This document shows, piece after piece, positions 16,882-26,214 of a DNA stretch of 64,000 nt. Where the stretch lies: NCBI RefSeq assembly GCF_003289645.1, contig NZ_QLYX01000014.1:62001-126000 (forward strand), written 5' to 3'. Both the position numbers and the translations under genes were made by a program. The notes under the pieces were generated by a model, which did not search any database, was not told the DNA's origin, and saw nothing but the letters and a program-made list of their open reading frames with translations. Source of the stretch: Actinomadura craniellae (GTDB lineage: Bacteria > Actinomycetota > Actinomycetes > Streptosporangiales > Streptosporangiaceae). Position 1 is the first letter of the stretch, and each line of letters starts with the position of its first letter.

Positions 16882-17547
16882 GTGGCCTCCGAGAAGCTGA
16901 CCCGAGCGACGGTCCTGGCACGAGCGCTGGAACTGGCCGACACCGAAGGGCTCCCGGCCGTCACCATCCGGCGACTCGCCCAGGAACTCGGCGTCACGCC
17001 CATGGCGCTCTACTGGCACTTCAAGAACAAGGAACTGCTGCTCATCGGCCTCTTCGACGAGGTCTTCGCCCAGGTCGCCGTCGCAGCCGACCCCGCCGGA
17101 CCCTGGGACCACCGGCTACGGCTGATGGTCGAGGCGCTGCTCCGGACAGCCCGGCGACACCCCTGGATCTCTGAGATCTCCGCGGAGGTCGACAAGCGGC
17201 AGGCCGAGAGCTTCCAGCGGGGCACCGACCTGGCGCTCCGCATCCTGGCCGAGGCCGGGTTCTCCCCCGAACGCGCCTTCCAGGTCGCGACCTACCTGCT
17301 CAACGGCGTCATGGGGCTGGTCGTGGCCGACCCCTGCGGCCCGACCGGGCTGCCGACCGAGGCCGCCGCCGAGCACCGCCGCCTGCACCGCCTGGAACTG
17401 GAGTCGCTGTCCCCCGCCCGGTACCCGGCCCTGGTCGCCTACGCCCGGACACTGGCGGACGAGCCCGACCCGGAGACCCACTACGCCTTCGGCCTGGACC
17501 TCCTGCTGGCCGGAGTCCGGGCCATGGCACCCGCCCAGGTCGGCTGA
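16882..17547 (+). CDS. TetR-family repressor (TetR_C-type ligand domain)
   Basis: 221 residues from the GTG at 16882 (VASEKLTRATVL); the frame extends upstream only through the operator. N-terminal HTH: TVLARALELADTEGLPAVTI, RRLAQELGV, then TPMALYWHFKNKELLL. The C-terminal part resembles the TetR class domain (HRLRLMVEALLRTARRHPW, GVMGLVVADP, YAFGLDLLLAGV), which binds the ligand and dimerises. Divergent from the MFS exporter over a triple operator; autoregulation and exporter control are inferred. Confidence 0.92.
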   Translation: MASEKLTRATVLARALELADTEGLPAVTIRRLAQELGVTPMALYWHFKNKELLLIGLFDEVFAQVAVAADPAGPWDHRLRLMVEALLRTARRHPWISEISAEVDKRQAESFQRGTDLALRILAEAGFSPERAFQVATYLLNGVMGLVVADPCGPTGLPTEAAAEHRRLHRLELESLSPARYPALVAYARTLADEPDPETHYAFGLDLLLAGVRAMAPAQVG

Positions 17548-17644
17548 GCCCACTCCAGGCGCACGAGCCCACGATGCGCCGGCGCGCTTGCGGACGGTGT
17601 CATACCACACGCTCCAGCCGGGCGGGCCCGGTGACCAGGGTCCG

Positions 17645-17677
17645 CCGGAGCACTGAGCCATCCAGTGCACGCTCCGG
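17645..17677. terminator. Possible hairpin between convergent tetR and aftD-like genes
   Basis: Imperfect inverted repeat CCGGAGC-ACTG ... CAGT-(GCAC)-GCTCCGG with a small bulge, in the 175-base space between the two convergent stops. Confidence 0.35.
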
Positions 17678-17722
17678 CCCGGCCTCCCGGCCGTGCGGGC
17701 CAGGAGACCGGCGTACGCGCCG

Positions 17723-20700
17723 TCAGTCGAGCGCCGGGGTCTCGCGCGGCCGGTAGCGCCCGACCCGGTCGCGCGGCACCTCGTCCAGGGGGGCGCGCCC
17801 CGAAGGCGCGGCGAGCTGCGCGAACAGCCGGCCCGCCACCACCAGGCCCAGCAGCTGCGGGACGGTGTCGCGGAACAGGTCGATCGCGCCGTCCGAACCA
17901 CCGTTCAGGGACAACCAGGTGCCGGCCGCCACCGATACCCCGCCCAGCAGCAGCGCGACCGCCGGCAGCCACGGCGAGGCCAGCACCCGGAAGGGGTACA
18001 GCACCCTCCCGAAGACCAGGCAGACCATCACCGCCACCTCGGCGGCCACCACCAGCCCGAGCGCCCCGGCCACCCAGTACCCGAAGGCTGCCGCGGGCAG
18101 CGGCACCAGCCAGCGCGGGGGCGACGCCCTGCCGGGCGCCCGGCGGAACGGGCCGCCGCCCCCGCCACCAGTGCCCGCCCGGCGCACGGGTGACGGGCCG
18201 CCGCCCTCTCCACCGGCGTCCGCCCGGAGCACCGGTGACGTCCCGCCGGGCAGCCGGCGGAGCAGGCCCGCCCGGCGGGCGGCCGGTGCCCCGCCCGGCG
18301 GCCGCGGGGCGGTCCGGCGCCCGCCGGGCAGCGCGCAGGCCAGCACCAGCAGCGTCACCAGCAGGGCCAGCCCGGTGAACACCGCCGGCCGGTAGACGCC
18401 GTCCGGCTCGTAGCGCAGGGTCACCACTCCGCGGGTACCCGCGGGCACCACCCAGGCCTGCCGCCAGCCGTCCAGCCGGGTCGGCGTCAGCGCGCGGCCG
18501 CCGATGGTCGCCCGCCAGCCCGCGTTGAAGTTCTCGTTGACCACCAGGTACGCGCGGTTGGCGGCCTCCACCTGCACCGTCCGCTCGCCCTGCCCCCAGG
18601 ACCGCACCCGCACGGGGGTCGTCGCCCGGCCCTGGGCTCCCGACAGCCGGCCCCCCGCGTCGAGGACGACCGACTCCACCCGGTACGCCCCGCCGCCGCT
18701 CAACCGGTTCGCGCCCGCGGCCAGCCGGACGGGACGGCACGCCGCGAAGCCCACCGCCCGCCCGCCCAGCGTCTCGTCGAGCGTCGTGGTGACCCTGGTC
18801 TCCACCGGGATGCCGTTGACCGTCACCTCCGGCCCGGCGCCGCACGCCGAGGTGTACGGCTGGAAGTCGGTCGCGGCCAGCGGCCGCACCCCGGGGATCA
18901 CCACCTCGCTGACCTGCAACGGCCGCTGCCGCGACTCGAACCGCAGCACCAGGCGGTCGGTCCGCATCGCCCGGAACCGCAGCACCCCGCTGTCGTCCAC
19001 CAGCCCCTCGCGGACGTCCCCGCCCGCCCCCCGCACGGTGACCTGGAGGGGCGCGCGGGCCCCGGGCGGCCGCTGGACGGTGACCGCGTCGACCGTGCGG
19101 GCCCTGCCCCAGCCGATGGTGAGGGTGGGCCGGGTGTCGTCGCCGCCCGCCACCCAGGTCGTCGCCGGCGAACCGTCGAAGGCCGACCGGGCCTGCCCGG
19201 CCGGGTGCCGCACCCACGCCGAGCTCGCGCTGACCCTGATCGAGGAGTCCCGCCGGGCGAACCGCTCGATCACGGCCGGGTCGGTGAGCACCGCGGTACC
19301 GCTCAGCAGGATCTGCCCCGGCGCCGCGGACAGCAGGAGGCGGTTGAACATCGCCCCCTCCTCCTCGCCCCGGGCGAGCTCCGGGGAGCAGACCCAGCGG
19401 ACCGGGCCGCGCATGCAGTCGGGCCGGACCGGGCCGGCCCGGTTCAGCATGTACGACCCCGCCCCCGTGGGCGCGGCGCTCTGCGGCGCGGCGACCTGCA
19501 CCACCGGGACGGGCGGGCGCAGGTAGCGCGTCGCCGTGACGCCGGGGATCTTCAGCTCCGAGATCGCCACCCGGGAGGTGAACAGGGTGTCCGGCGTCCG
19601 GGCCAGCTTCACCACCCGGATCCGCAGCCAGCCCGTCCGCCCGGCCGGCGCCAGCAACTGCTGCGGCCCCGTGGCCGGCCGCAGGTCCTGCTCGACGGTG
19701 CCCGCCGCGGTCTCCACGGCGACCCGGGCCGGGGCGGGGCCGAGGAAGTCGTTCCGCACGAAGGCGGCCGTGATCTGCCGTGGTTCGAGGGGGGCGGTGA
19801 AGTCCACCCGCAGCCACTGGCCCACCGCGCCGTTCCAGCCGCCGCTGGTCCACTGGCTGTGGGGGTCGCCGTCCAGCGCCGCGTACGGCGCCGCGCCGGG
19901 GTCGTCGAGCCCGGGAAGCGCGTCGGGGTCGGCCGCCGAGGAGGAGGCCGTGACGCCGCGCACCCCCGCGTAGACCGCCACCGTGCGGTCGCGTTCCCAG
20001 CCCGGCTCGGTCGGGTCGGCGCCCAGCCCGGCCGCCTGCGACGGCGGGGCGTCGATGGTCAGGGTGGGCGAGATCCCGCTGCGGATCTCGCCCAGGTTGC
20101 GCTGCCGCAGCCGCAGCGCGTCGGAGGTGACCGGCTCGCCGCCGGCCGCGGGGTCATCGTCGCCGAACAGCACCGGACGGCCGCGCAGCAGCCCGTTGTC
20201 GGCCAGCCCGAGCAGCGCCTCCGGGGCGCCGCGCAGCCGGATGGCACCGGCGGTGTCCAGCAGGCCGACCACGTCGTCGGCGTCGTCGACCTCGTAGATC
20301 TCCAGTGCCGGGTACTGCTGGTCGTAGGCGCCGACGGCCTCGTCCGCCCAGACCCCGCCGGTGAGCTCGCCGAAGGTCGCCACCCGGCGGATGCCGGGCG
20401 AGGTGTCCAGCGCCTCGTGCACCCGGGCCGGCCAGGCGCCGCGCAGGTCGTTGCGGGACAGGTCGTTGCGGACCAGCAGGTAGCGCACCCCCATCCGGGA
20501 CAGCACCTGGGTCAGCCCGGACGAGCCGCGCCCGGCCGCCACCCGCTGGTCGATGGCGTCCACGATCCGCGCGTAGCCGGGCGAGCCCTGCGGGACGAGC
20601 AGTCGCGCCCCCCACCGGGTGCGCAGCAGCGGCTGCATGATGTCGTCCATCGGCCGGCCCCAGGTGTACTCGCCGAACCGGGCGCCGGGCAGCGCGAGCA

Positions 20701-22078
20701 CCGCCTGCTCGCCGGCCCGGCCGTTCAGCCAGTTCGCCGCGTCCCGCCAGTGCTGCGGGACCGCCGGGAAGTCGCCCGGCCCGGCCAGCCCGTTGCCCAG
20801 CGCGGGAGTGGTGATCGCCGCCAGCGCCGCCGTGGTGACCGCGACCAGCCGCAGCCGGGGCCGGGGGGCGCGCGCCGTCGCCAGCAGGTGGATCAGGCCC
20901 AGCGCCAGCGGCAGCCGGACCAGCCCGTCGAACTTGTGCAGGTTGCGCAGCGGGGCCAGCGGGCCGTCGAGCAGGTCCCGGGCCGGTGCGGCGAGCGGGC
21001 CCTCGATCACGCTGGTGTGCCCGGTCGCGATGATCGCCAGCCCGGTGACGGCGGTGAGCACCAGGAACGTCCGGTCCGGCAGCCCCCTGCTCACCAGCCC
21101 GGCCACGCCCAGCGCCGCGAGGGCGGCGGTGGCCAGGATCAGCCAGCCCTGCAGCGACAGCGCGTGCCCGACCGGCAGGGACGTGGCGTCCAGGTAGTTG
21201 ATCCACCGCGCGGCGCCGCGCAGGACGTCGATCAGCCCGGTGGTCTTGGCCGTGACCTCGGCCTGCTCCGTGTAGCCCAGCCAGGAGAAGCCGAACCGGC
21301 CGGTCAGCAGCAGCGGCACCAGCCACCAGGCCACCGCGCAGCCCACCGCCGCCGACCAGTAGCACAGCAACCGCAGCCGGGGCAGCGGGCGAGGCCGGGT
21401 GACGATGTAGAGGAACGGCACCACGAGCACCGCGACGGTGGCCGTGGCGTTGATCCCGCCGCACAGCGCCACCGCCACCCCGGACCGGGCGGCGGCCCGG
21501 ATCAGCCCGCCGCCCCCGGCCGCGGTGACCAGCGGCAGGACGATCCACGGCAGCATCGCCAGCGGCAGGTACTCCCAGGAGTTCTGGCCCAGCGCCGACA
21601 GCCCGTGCGGGCCGAGCGCGTACGCCATGCCGCCGAACAGCCGGGTGGCGGGCCCGCCGATGCCCAGCCGCTCGGCCAGCCGGACGGTGCCCAGGAAGGC
21701 CAGGCAGAGCAGGGTCGACAGCCACAGCCGCTGGGTGATCCACTCGGGCAGGCCGAGCAGGTTGCCGGCGGAGTAGAAGGGGCCCATCGGGAAGAAGTAG
21801 CCCGCGGCCTGGTTCTGCAACTGCCCGAAGTGCTGGACGTCCCACAGGTGCAGCGCCCGGCCCAGGAAGCCGAGCGGGTTCACCGCCATGTCGATCTTGG
21901 TGTCGGCCAGCACCCGGCCCGGCCGGGTCGAGGTGACCAGCACGACCAGGGCCAGGCAGCACAGCGCGGTGCGGAACCGCTGCCGCAACCGGACGTCGAT
22001 GTCGTCGCGGGGCTCGGGGTCGTCGGCGCGGGCGAGCCGGGCGGCCAGCGCGTCGGCCCGGGTCCTGATCGCCGTCAC
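17723..22078 (-). CDS. aftD: AftD-like alpha-(1->3)-arabinofuranosyltransferase (DUF3367)
   Basis: 1451 residues. A GT-C glycosyltransferase of the AftD family; in mycobacteria it adds arabinofuranose from decaprenyl-phosphoarabinose to arabinogalactan and lipoarabinomannan. The N-terminal 400 residues hold a dozen or so hydrophobic helices. The first periplasmic loop contains ADTKIDMAVNPLGFLGRALH followed by LWD and QNQAAGYFFPMGPFY, the AftD signature with acidic residues. The large periplasmic part has carbohydrate-binding-like regions (GGWNGAVGQWLRVDFTAPLE; DDTRPTLTIGWGRARTVDAV). Terminal helices follow near 1260 and 1340-1400. The neighbouring GT4, GT2, small peptide and membrane gene form the same cluster as around mycobacterial aftD. 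Actual sugar in this organism uncertain. Confidence 0.88.
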   Translation of the reverse strand: MTAIRTRADALAARLARADDPEPRDDIDVRLRQRFRTALCCLALVVLVTSTRPGRVLADTKIDMAVNPLGFLGRALHLWDVQHFGQLQNQAAGYFFPMGPFYSAGNLLGLPEWITQRLWLSTLLCLAFLGTVRLAERLGIGGPATRLFGGMAYALGPHGLSALGQNSWEYLPLAMLPWIVLPLVTAAGGGGLIRAAARSGVAVALCGGINATATVAVLVVPFLYIVTRPRPLPRLRLLCYWSAAVGCAVAWWLVPLLLTGRFGFSWLGYTEQAEVTAKTTGLIDVLRGAARWINYLDATSLPVGHALSLQGWLILATAALAALGVAGLVSRGLPDRTFLVLTAVTGLAIIATGHTSVIEGPLAAPARDLLDGPLAPLRNLHKFDGLVRLPLALGLIHLLATARAPRPRLRLVAVTTAALAAITTPALGNGLAGPGDFPAVPQHWRDAANWLNGRAGEQAVLALPGARFGEYTWGRPMDDIMQPLLRTRWGARLLVPQGSPGYARIVDAIDQRVAAGRGSSGLTQVLSRMGVRYLLVRNDLSRNDLRGAWPARVHEALDTSPGIRRVATFGELTGGVWADEAVGAYDQQYPALEIYEVDDADDVVGLLDTAGAIRLRGAPEALLGLADNGLLRGRPVLFGDDDPAAGGEPVTSDALRLRQRNLGEIRSGISPTLTIDAPPSQAAGLGADPTEPGWERDRTVAVYAGVRGVTASSSAADPDALPGLDDPGAAPYAALDGDPHSQWTSGGWNGAVGQWLRVDFTAPLEPRQITAAFVRNDFLGPAPARVAVETAAGTVEQDLRPATGPQQLLAPAGRTGWLRIRVVKLARTPDTLFTSRVAISELKIPGVTATRYLRPPVPVVQVAAPQSAAPTGAGSYMLNRAGPVRPDCMRGPVRWVCSPELARGEEEGAMFNRLLLSAAPGQILLSGTAVLTDPAVIERFARRDSSIRVSASSAWVRHPAGQARSAFDGSPATTWVAGGDDTRPTLTIGWGRARTVDAVTVQRPPGARAPLQVTVRGAGGDVREGLVDDSGVLRFRAMRTDRLVLRFESRQRPLQVSEVVIPGVRPLAATDFQPYTSACGAGPEVTVNGIPVETRVTTTLDETLGGRAVGFAACRPVRLAAGANRLSGGGAYRVESVVLDAGGRLSGAQGRATTPVRVRSWGQGERTVQVEAANRAYLVVNENFNAGWRATIGGRALTPTRLDGWRQAWVVPAGTRGVVTLRYEPDGVYRPAVFTGLALLVTLLVLACALPGGRRTAPRPPGGAPAARRAGLLRRLPGGTSPVLRADAGGEGGGPSPVRRAGTGGGGGGPFRRAPGRASPPRWLVPLPAAAFGYWVAGALGLVVAAEVAVMVCLVFGRVLYPFRVLASPWLPAVALLLGGVSVAAGTWLSLNGGSDGAIDLFRDTVPQLLGLVVAGRLFAQLAAPSGRAPLDEVPRDRVGRYRPRETPALD

Positions 22079-22191
22079 CGCCCACCGCCTCCTCGTCCGG
22101 TCGTGTCGGAGCCCCGCCGGCCGCCGCGGTCGCGCGCCCTCGGCTCAGTCGTGCTTGTCGCCGCTTCCCCTCGCTCCCTCGCGCCCTCGGC

Positions 22192-23502
22192 TCAGCCGTG
22201 CTTGTCGCTCCAGCCGTCGCCGGGGCGGCCGAGCAGCCGCTCCAAGGGGGTGGCGGGGCGGGCCGTGGCCGCCGCGCCGGGCTCGCGGAAGATCTCGTCC
22301 CGGACGGGGCCCTCCACGACGCGCGGCTGCGGGCCACCGTACCCGGAGACGACGTGCGCGTCGTCATCCCCGGTGGCGGCGGATCCCGCGCGCACCGAGG
22401 CTTCCAGCAGTTCGGCCATCCGGTCGGCCGTGCGGTCCCAGTCGAACTCGGCCGCCCAGCGGCGGCAGGCGCCGGCCAGCGCGGCCCGGCAGCCGGGGTC
22501 GGCCAGTTCCGCCAGCGCCCGCTCGACCACCTCGGCGAGTTCGCCGCCCGCGGGCACCAGCCAGCCGGTGACCCCGTCGCGGACCGCGTCCCGCAGCCCT
22601 TCCACGTCGTAGGCGACCGACGGCACGCCGAGCGCCGCCGCCTCGGCCACCGACAGCCCCCAGCCCTCGCCGCGCGAGGTGCTCAGGTGCAGGTCGGCCC
22701 GGGCGAGCAGGGCGGTCTTCTCGTCCTCGGGGACGAACCCGTGCAGCACGACCACGTCGCCGAGGCCCCGGGCGGCGACCTCCTTGGCCAGGCGGTCGCC
22801 CTCCGGGCCGCGGCCGATCACGCGCACCCGCAGGTCCGGCCACCGGGCGCGCAGCCGGTCGGCCAGGTCCAGCAGCAGGTCCACCCGCTTGTGCGGTACC
22901 AGCCGGGTGACGCAGACCAGTTCCGGGCCGCCCTCCGGCTCGGGTACCGGCTCGGGCGCCGCGGGGACGTCCACCCCGACCGGGACGATGTAGATCGGGC
23001 CGGTCCAGCCCAGCCGTTCCCGCAGCGCCGCCCGGGTGGTCAGCGAGATCGCGGTGCAGGCGTGCCGCCGGTAGGTCCACCGCGCGACCGGGCCCTCCAG
23101 CGTCCGGCCCACCCGGGCCAGCCAGCCGGGGAAGTACAGGCCGAACTGCTCGTCGTGGACGTGGAAGACCGCGCACAGCACGGGCACCCGGCGGGGCAGC
23201 GCCCAGGGGGTGAAGAACGGGATGCCGTTCTGGCAGTCGATCACCGCGTCCACGCTCCGCCGGTGGAACAGCGTCCAGAGCAGGACCAGCGGGTAGACGG
23301 TGAACCGCCCGCCCATCCGGACGAACTCCACACCTTCCACCCGCTCCCGGCGGGCCTGGCCGGGAGCCCGGCACGTCACGTAGCGGACCCGGGCGCCGCG
23401 CCCGGCCAGCCGGCGGGCCAGTTCCCAGGCGTAGCGTTCCGCCCCGCCGGCGGCGGGGTGCCACGGGTCGCGCCAGTTGACGATCGCCAGCCGCAGGGTC
23501 AT
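22192..23502 (-). CDS. GT4-family glycosyltransferase
   Basis: 436 residues from the ATG at 23502, which overlaps the GT2 stop by 4 bases (ATGA). GT-B fold: N-terminal acceptor domain starting LAIVNWRDPWHPAAGGAERY, and a C-terminal nucleotide-sugar domain with CVTRLVPHKRVDLLLDLADR, RVIGRGPEGDRL and the E-x7-E element SRGEGWGLSVAEAAALGVPS. Retaining mannosyl/glucosyltransferase type, cytosolic face. The last 70 residues are low-complexity and likely disordered. With the AftD-like protein, the GT2 and the membrane protein it probably builds an envelope polysaccharide or glycolipid. Confidence 0.9.
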   Translation of the reverse strand: MTLRLAIVNWRDPWHPAAGGAERYAWELARRLAGRGARVRYVTCRAPGQARRERVEGVEFVRMGGRFTVYPLVLLWTLFHRRSVDAVIDCQNGIPFFTPWALPRRVPVLCAVFHVHDEQFGLYFPGWLARVGRTLEGPVARWTYRRHACTAISLTTRAALRERLGWTGPIYIVPVGVDVPAAPEPVPEPEGGPELVCVTRLVPHKRVDLLLDLADRLRARWPDLRVRVIGRGPEGDRLAKEVAARGLGDVVVLHGFVPEDEKTALLARADLHLSTSRGEGWGLSVAEAAALGVPSVAYDVEGLRDAVRDGVTGWLVPAGGELAEVVERALAELADPGCRAALAGACRRWAAEFDWDRTADRMAELLEASVRAGSAATGDDDAHVVSGYGGPQPRVVEGPVRDEIFREPGAAATARPATPLERLLGRPGDGWSDKHG

Positions 23503-24314
23503 ACGGGACCGGTCTGGGTCTCGGCCAGGGCGGGCGCCGCGACGGGCGCGGGTGCGGGCAGGGTGGCGGGACGCACCGGCCCGCGCCGGTGCATCATCCT
23601 GATCTCGGACAGTTCCCGCAGCACGGCCCCCGAGTGCCGGCGCAGCGAGAAGGTGGTGCCGGGCATGTCCCGCCACACCACCGGGATGGCGGTGACGTCC
23701 GCGCCCCGGCGGACGCAGTGCATCAGCAGTTCGGCGTCGAAGGCGAACCCGGCGGTCCGCAGGTCGGCGGCGGCGGCCCGGACCAGCGGCCCGAGGAAGA
23801 ACTTGAAGCCGCACTGGGTGTCGGCGATCCCGCCGCCGATGTCGCGGACCGCCCGGTTGAAGGCCAGCGCCCCGACCTTGCGCAGCAGGCTGCTGTGGTC
23901 CTCGACGTCCGAGTCGGGGTGCCGGCGGGAGCCGACCACCACCGGGTGGCCGCCGGAGAGCAGGCCCAGTGCCCGGTCGAGCGCGTCGAGCCCGGTCGCC
24001 ATGTCGGCGTCGCAGAACCCGACGTAGGAGGCCCGGGTGGCCAGCAGGCCGTGCCGGACCGCCGCGCCCTTGCCGCGCCGGGCGCAGTGCAGCAGGCGGA
24101 CGGGGACGGGCCCGGACCAGCGGCGGACGATGTCCGCGGTCGCGTCGGTGCTGCCGTTGTCGACCACCAGCACGGTCGCCGGGAGGTCGAGCGCCAGCAG
24201 CTTGTCACAGAGCAGCGACAGCCCCGTCGGTAGCCGCCCGGCCTCGTTGTAGGCCGGGACGACCACCTCCAGCAGAGCCGCGGGACTGTCGGCCGGGTGC
24301 CCAGGGGAGGGCAC
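23499..24314 (-). CDS. GT2-family polyprenyl-phosphate sugar transferase-like protein
   Basis: 271 residues, GTG start, 3 bases after the preceding small gene. GT-A fold like dolichyl-phosphate beta-glucosyltransferase: LEVVVPAYNEAGRLPTGLSL, VDNGSTDATADI, RRGKGAAVRHGL, DXD-type FCDADMAT, DTQCGFKFF. These motifs bind the nucleotide sugar, metal and polyprenyl phosphate. No C-terminal membrane helices are present, unlike ArnC-type proteins. Likely makes the lipid-linked sugar donor for GT-C enzymes such as the neighbouring AftD-like protein; donor sugar unknown. Confidence 0.9.
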   Translation of the reverse strand: MPSPGHPADSPAALLEVVVPAYNEAGRLPTGLSLLCDKLLALDLPATVLVVDNGSTDATADIVRRWSGPVPVRLLHCARRGKGAAVRHGLLATRASYVGFCDADMATGLDALDRALGLLSGGHPVVVGSRRHPDSDVEDHSSLLRKVGALAFNRAVRDIGGGIADTQCGFKFFLGPLVRAAAADLRTAGFAFDAELLMHCVRRGADVTAIPVVWRDMPGTTFSLRRHSGAVLRELSEIRMMHRRGPVRPATLPAPAPVAAPALAETQTGPV

Positions 24315-24317
24315 TGG

Positions 24318-24449
24318 TCACCGGGTGCCGTAGTTGTAGAGCGGCTTGATGACCGGGTCCTCCTGGGAGGCGGCGGACAGCTGGACGACACCGACGGACA
24401 ACAGGACTGCCAGCAGGATGCCGGTCAGTGCGGCGACGGCAATGCGCAT
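24318..24449 (-). CDS. 43-residue single-helix membrane peptide (DUF2613-like)
   Basis: ATG at 24449 with GGAAGG upstream; reads MRIAVAALTGILLAVLLSVG and on to a C-terminal KPLYNYGTR. One N-terminal hydrophobic helix or signal anchor, then a short outer tail ending in a Tyr-Gly-x-Arg pattern. Position and design match the small DUF2613 protein encoded beside aftD in mycobacteria (Rv0236A). Placed between the GT-C-like membrane gene and GT2 with very short gaps, so it is part of the operon. It could be an accessory subunit of a membrane glycosyltransferase; function unproven. Confidence 0.75.
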   Translation of the reverse strand: MRIAVAALTGILLAVLLSVGVVQLSAASQEDPVIKPLYNYGTR

Positions 24450-24465
24450 GGGGGTGGGCCTTCCG

Positions 24466-26151
24466 CTACCGGGGGGTAAGTGTGATCAGGGTAACTATGG
24501 ATCTTCGGAAAGACCAGACGATTGCGGCTATCACGGCAAACCATGTGATAACAACCAGCCACCCTGGAACACCACCCTCTTCTACCGAAAACGTTCCATT
24601 AAGCCGGTAGAGCGTGGCGGTGGGGCCGTCCACCAGCTTTTCGGCCCCGTCCAGCCGCTGCCGTAGCCGATCAAACGCTTGGTCGCGAGCGTCGATGAAA
24701 ACGTAACGAACGCCCTCCCGCGCCAGCGGGACGGCGAGCGGGCCGTCCGAGCGGATCAGCGGATCGAGCCGGCGCGCCCGCGGATCCTCGGCGGGGATCA
24801 CCGTGCCGCCGACCGCCACCGCATCGCTGATGACCACCCTGCGGTCGAAGTACCGGGGGGCCGCGTCCAGGCTCCGGCGCCCGCCGTTCCAGGGATAGGA
24901 GCGGTGCGTGGCCCAGGGCAGCACCAGGATGTCCCCCCGCACGGGATCGGCGGCCACCGCGGCCCGCGCCCGCACCCAGTCGCCGGGGTAGTCCACGGCG
25001 CGCAGCCGTCCCCCGGCGCCCCAGGCCAGGCCCGGCAGGAGCACCACCGGGGCGAGCACGGCGAAGATCCCCAGCGCCGCGCCCGCCGCGTCCGGCCGGG
25101 GGGCGAGCAGCCGGTCCACCGCCAGCCCCAGGCCGACGGCGACCACCACGGCGAGGGGGGCGGCGTACTGCTGCCCGTCGCGCAGCACCGCGAACCCCGG
25201 CCACAGGCCGATCGCGGCCCGCAGCGGACCCGCCGCCACCGCCCCGGCCGCCGCGCAGCCGAACCCGGCCGCCGCGGCCAGGGCCAGGCCGCCCGCCCAC
25301 TCCGTCCGGCACCACCGGGTGTACGCCGCCAGCGCGCCCAGCACCACCAGCAGCCAGACCGCGGCGGTGAGCGGGGCGCCGTACCCGGCGGGGACGGTCT
25401 CCCGGTTCCACGCCCCGCCCAGCAGCAGCAGGCTGCCGAGCGCGCCGAACGGGGTGTCGGCGCGGGCCGCGAACGCCCCCACCGCCGCGGTGTCGCCGGG
25501 CATCCCGGCCGGCCGCAGCACCCCGGTCACCAGCCACGGCAGGCTCAGCACCAGCAGCGGGCCGGCGGCGCGCAGCAGCGCCCGGCCGCGCTCCGGACCG
25601 GACGCCGCCGTCACCGCCAGCACGGCCAGCGCGGAGACCGTCATCGCCGCGAAACCACCGACCGCGGCGGGCAGCAGGGCCAGGATCAGCCGCCGGGAGT
25701 CCCGCCGGGCCGCCGCCGCGACCACCCACGGCAGCGCCGCATATCCCAGCAGCAGGGCCCAGTGGCCCAGCAGCAGCCGCTCGGCGACGAACGGGTTCCA
25801 CGCGTAGCAGGCCCCGGCGGCCAGCCGCGGGAGCAGCCGCCGCGACGGCACCAGGGACGCCGCCGCGGTGCACGCCAGCACGAAGATCGCCAGCAGCACG
25901 AGCTTCTGCACCAGGGCGGCCGGCAGCACCGTGGCCAGCGCGGTGACGAACGCGTCGCTCGGCACGTGCCGCGGCAGGGTGCCGGTCAGCCCGAAGGTCA
26001 TCCGGGTGAACGCCGGGTCGGGCGCGAACACCATGTCGTAGCTCAGCACGAACCCCGGCGCCAGCCCCGGGCCGAGCGCCAGCAACCCCAGCAGCAGGCC
26101 GGTGGCCGCGGCCGGGGCGTGCTCCCGGGCAGGTCGTGCGCGTCCGCTCAT
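24466..26151 (-). CDS. Polytopic membrane protein, GT-C-like
   Basis: 561 residues from the ATG at 26151 (MSGRARPAREHAP). About twelve hydrophobic helices between residues 20 and 385, with an outer loop after helix 1 (LSYDMVFAPDPAFTRMTFGL) resembling the acidic first loop of GT-C enzymes. A soluble domain of about 150 residues follows (GDILVLPWATHRSYPWNGGR), ending in a last helix (WLVVITWFAVIAAIVWSF) and a short basic tail. Co-directional with the DUF2613-like gene and the glycosyltransferases, so a polyprenyl-linked sugar transferase or a polysaccharide assembly factor is likely. Exact family not recognised. Confidence 0.75.
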   Translation of the reverse strand: MSGRARPAREHAPAAATGLLLGLLALGPGLAPGFVLSYDMVFAPDPAFTRMTFGLTGTLPRHVPSDAFVTALATVLPAALVQKLVLLAIFVLACTAAASLVPSRRLLPRLAAGACYAWNPFVAERLLLGHWALLLGYAALPWVVAAAARRDSRRLILALLPAAVGGFAAMTVSALAVLAVTAASGPERGRALLRAAGPLLVLSLPWLVTGVLRPAGMPGDTAAVGAFAARADTPFGALGSLLLLGGAWNRETVPAGYGAPLTAAVWLLVVLGALAAYTRWCRTEWAGGLALAAAAGFGCAAAGAVAAGPLRAAIGLWPGFAVLRDGQQYAAPLAVVVAVGLGLAVDRLLAPRPDAAGAALGIFAVLAPVVLLPGLAWGAGGRLRAVDYPGDWVRARAAVAADPVRGDILVLPWATHRSYPWNGGRRSLDAAPRYFDRRVVISDAVAVGGTVIPAEDPRARRLDPLIRSDGPLAVPLAREGVRYVFIDARDQAFDRLRQRLDGAEKLVDGPTATLYRLNGTFSVEEGGVPGWLVVITWFAVIAAIVWSFRRSIVTLITLTPR

Positions 26152-26214
26152 CCGGGCTCCTCGGGCACGTGCGAAGGGGGGCACGCGCAGCACGCCATGA
26201 TGCCCGAAATGTCG

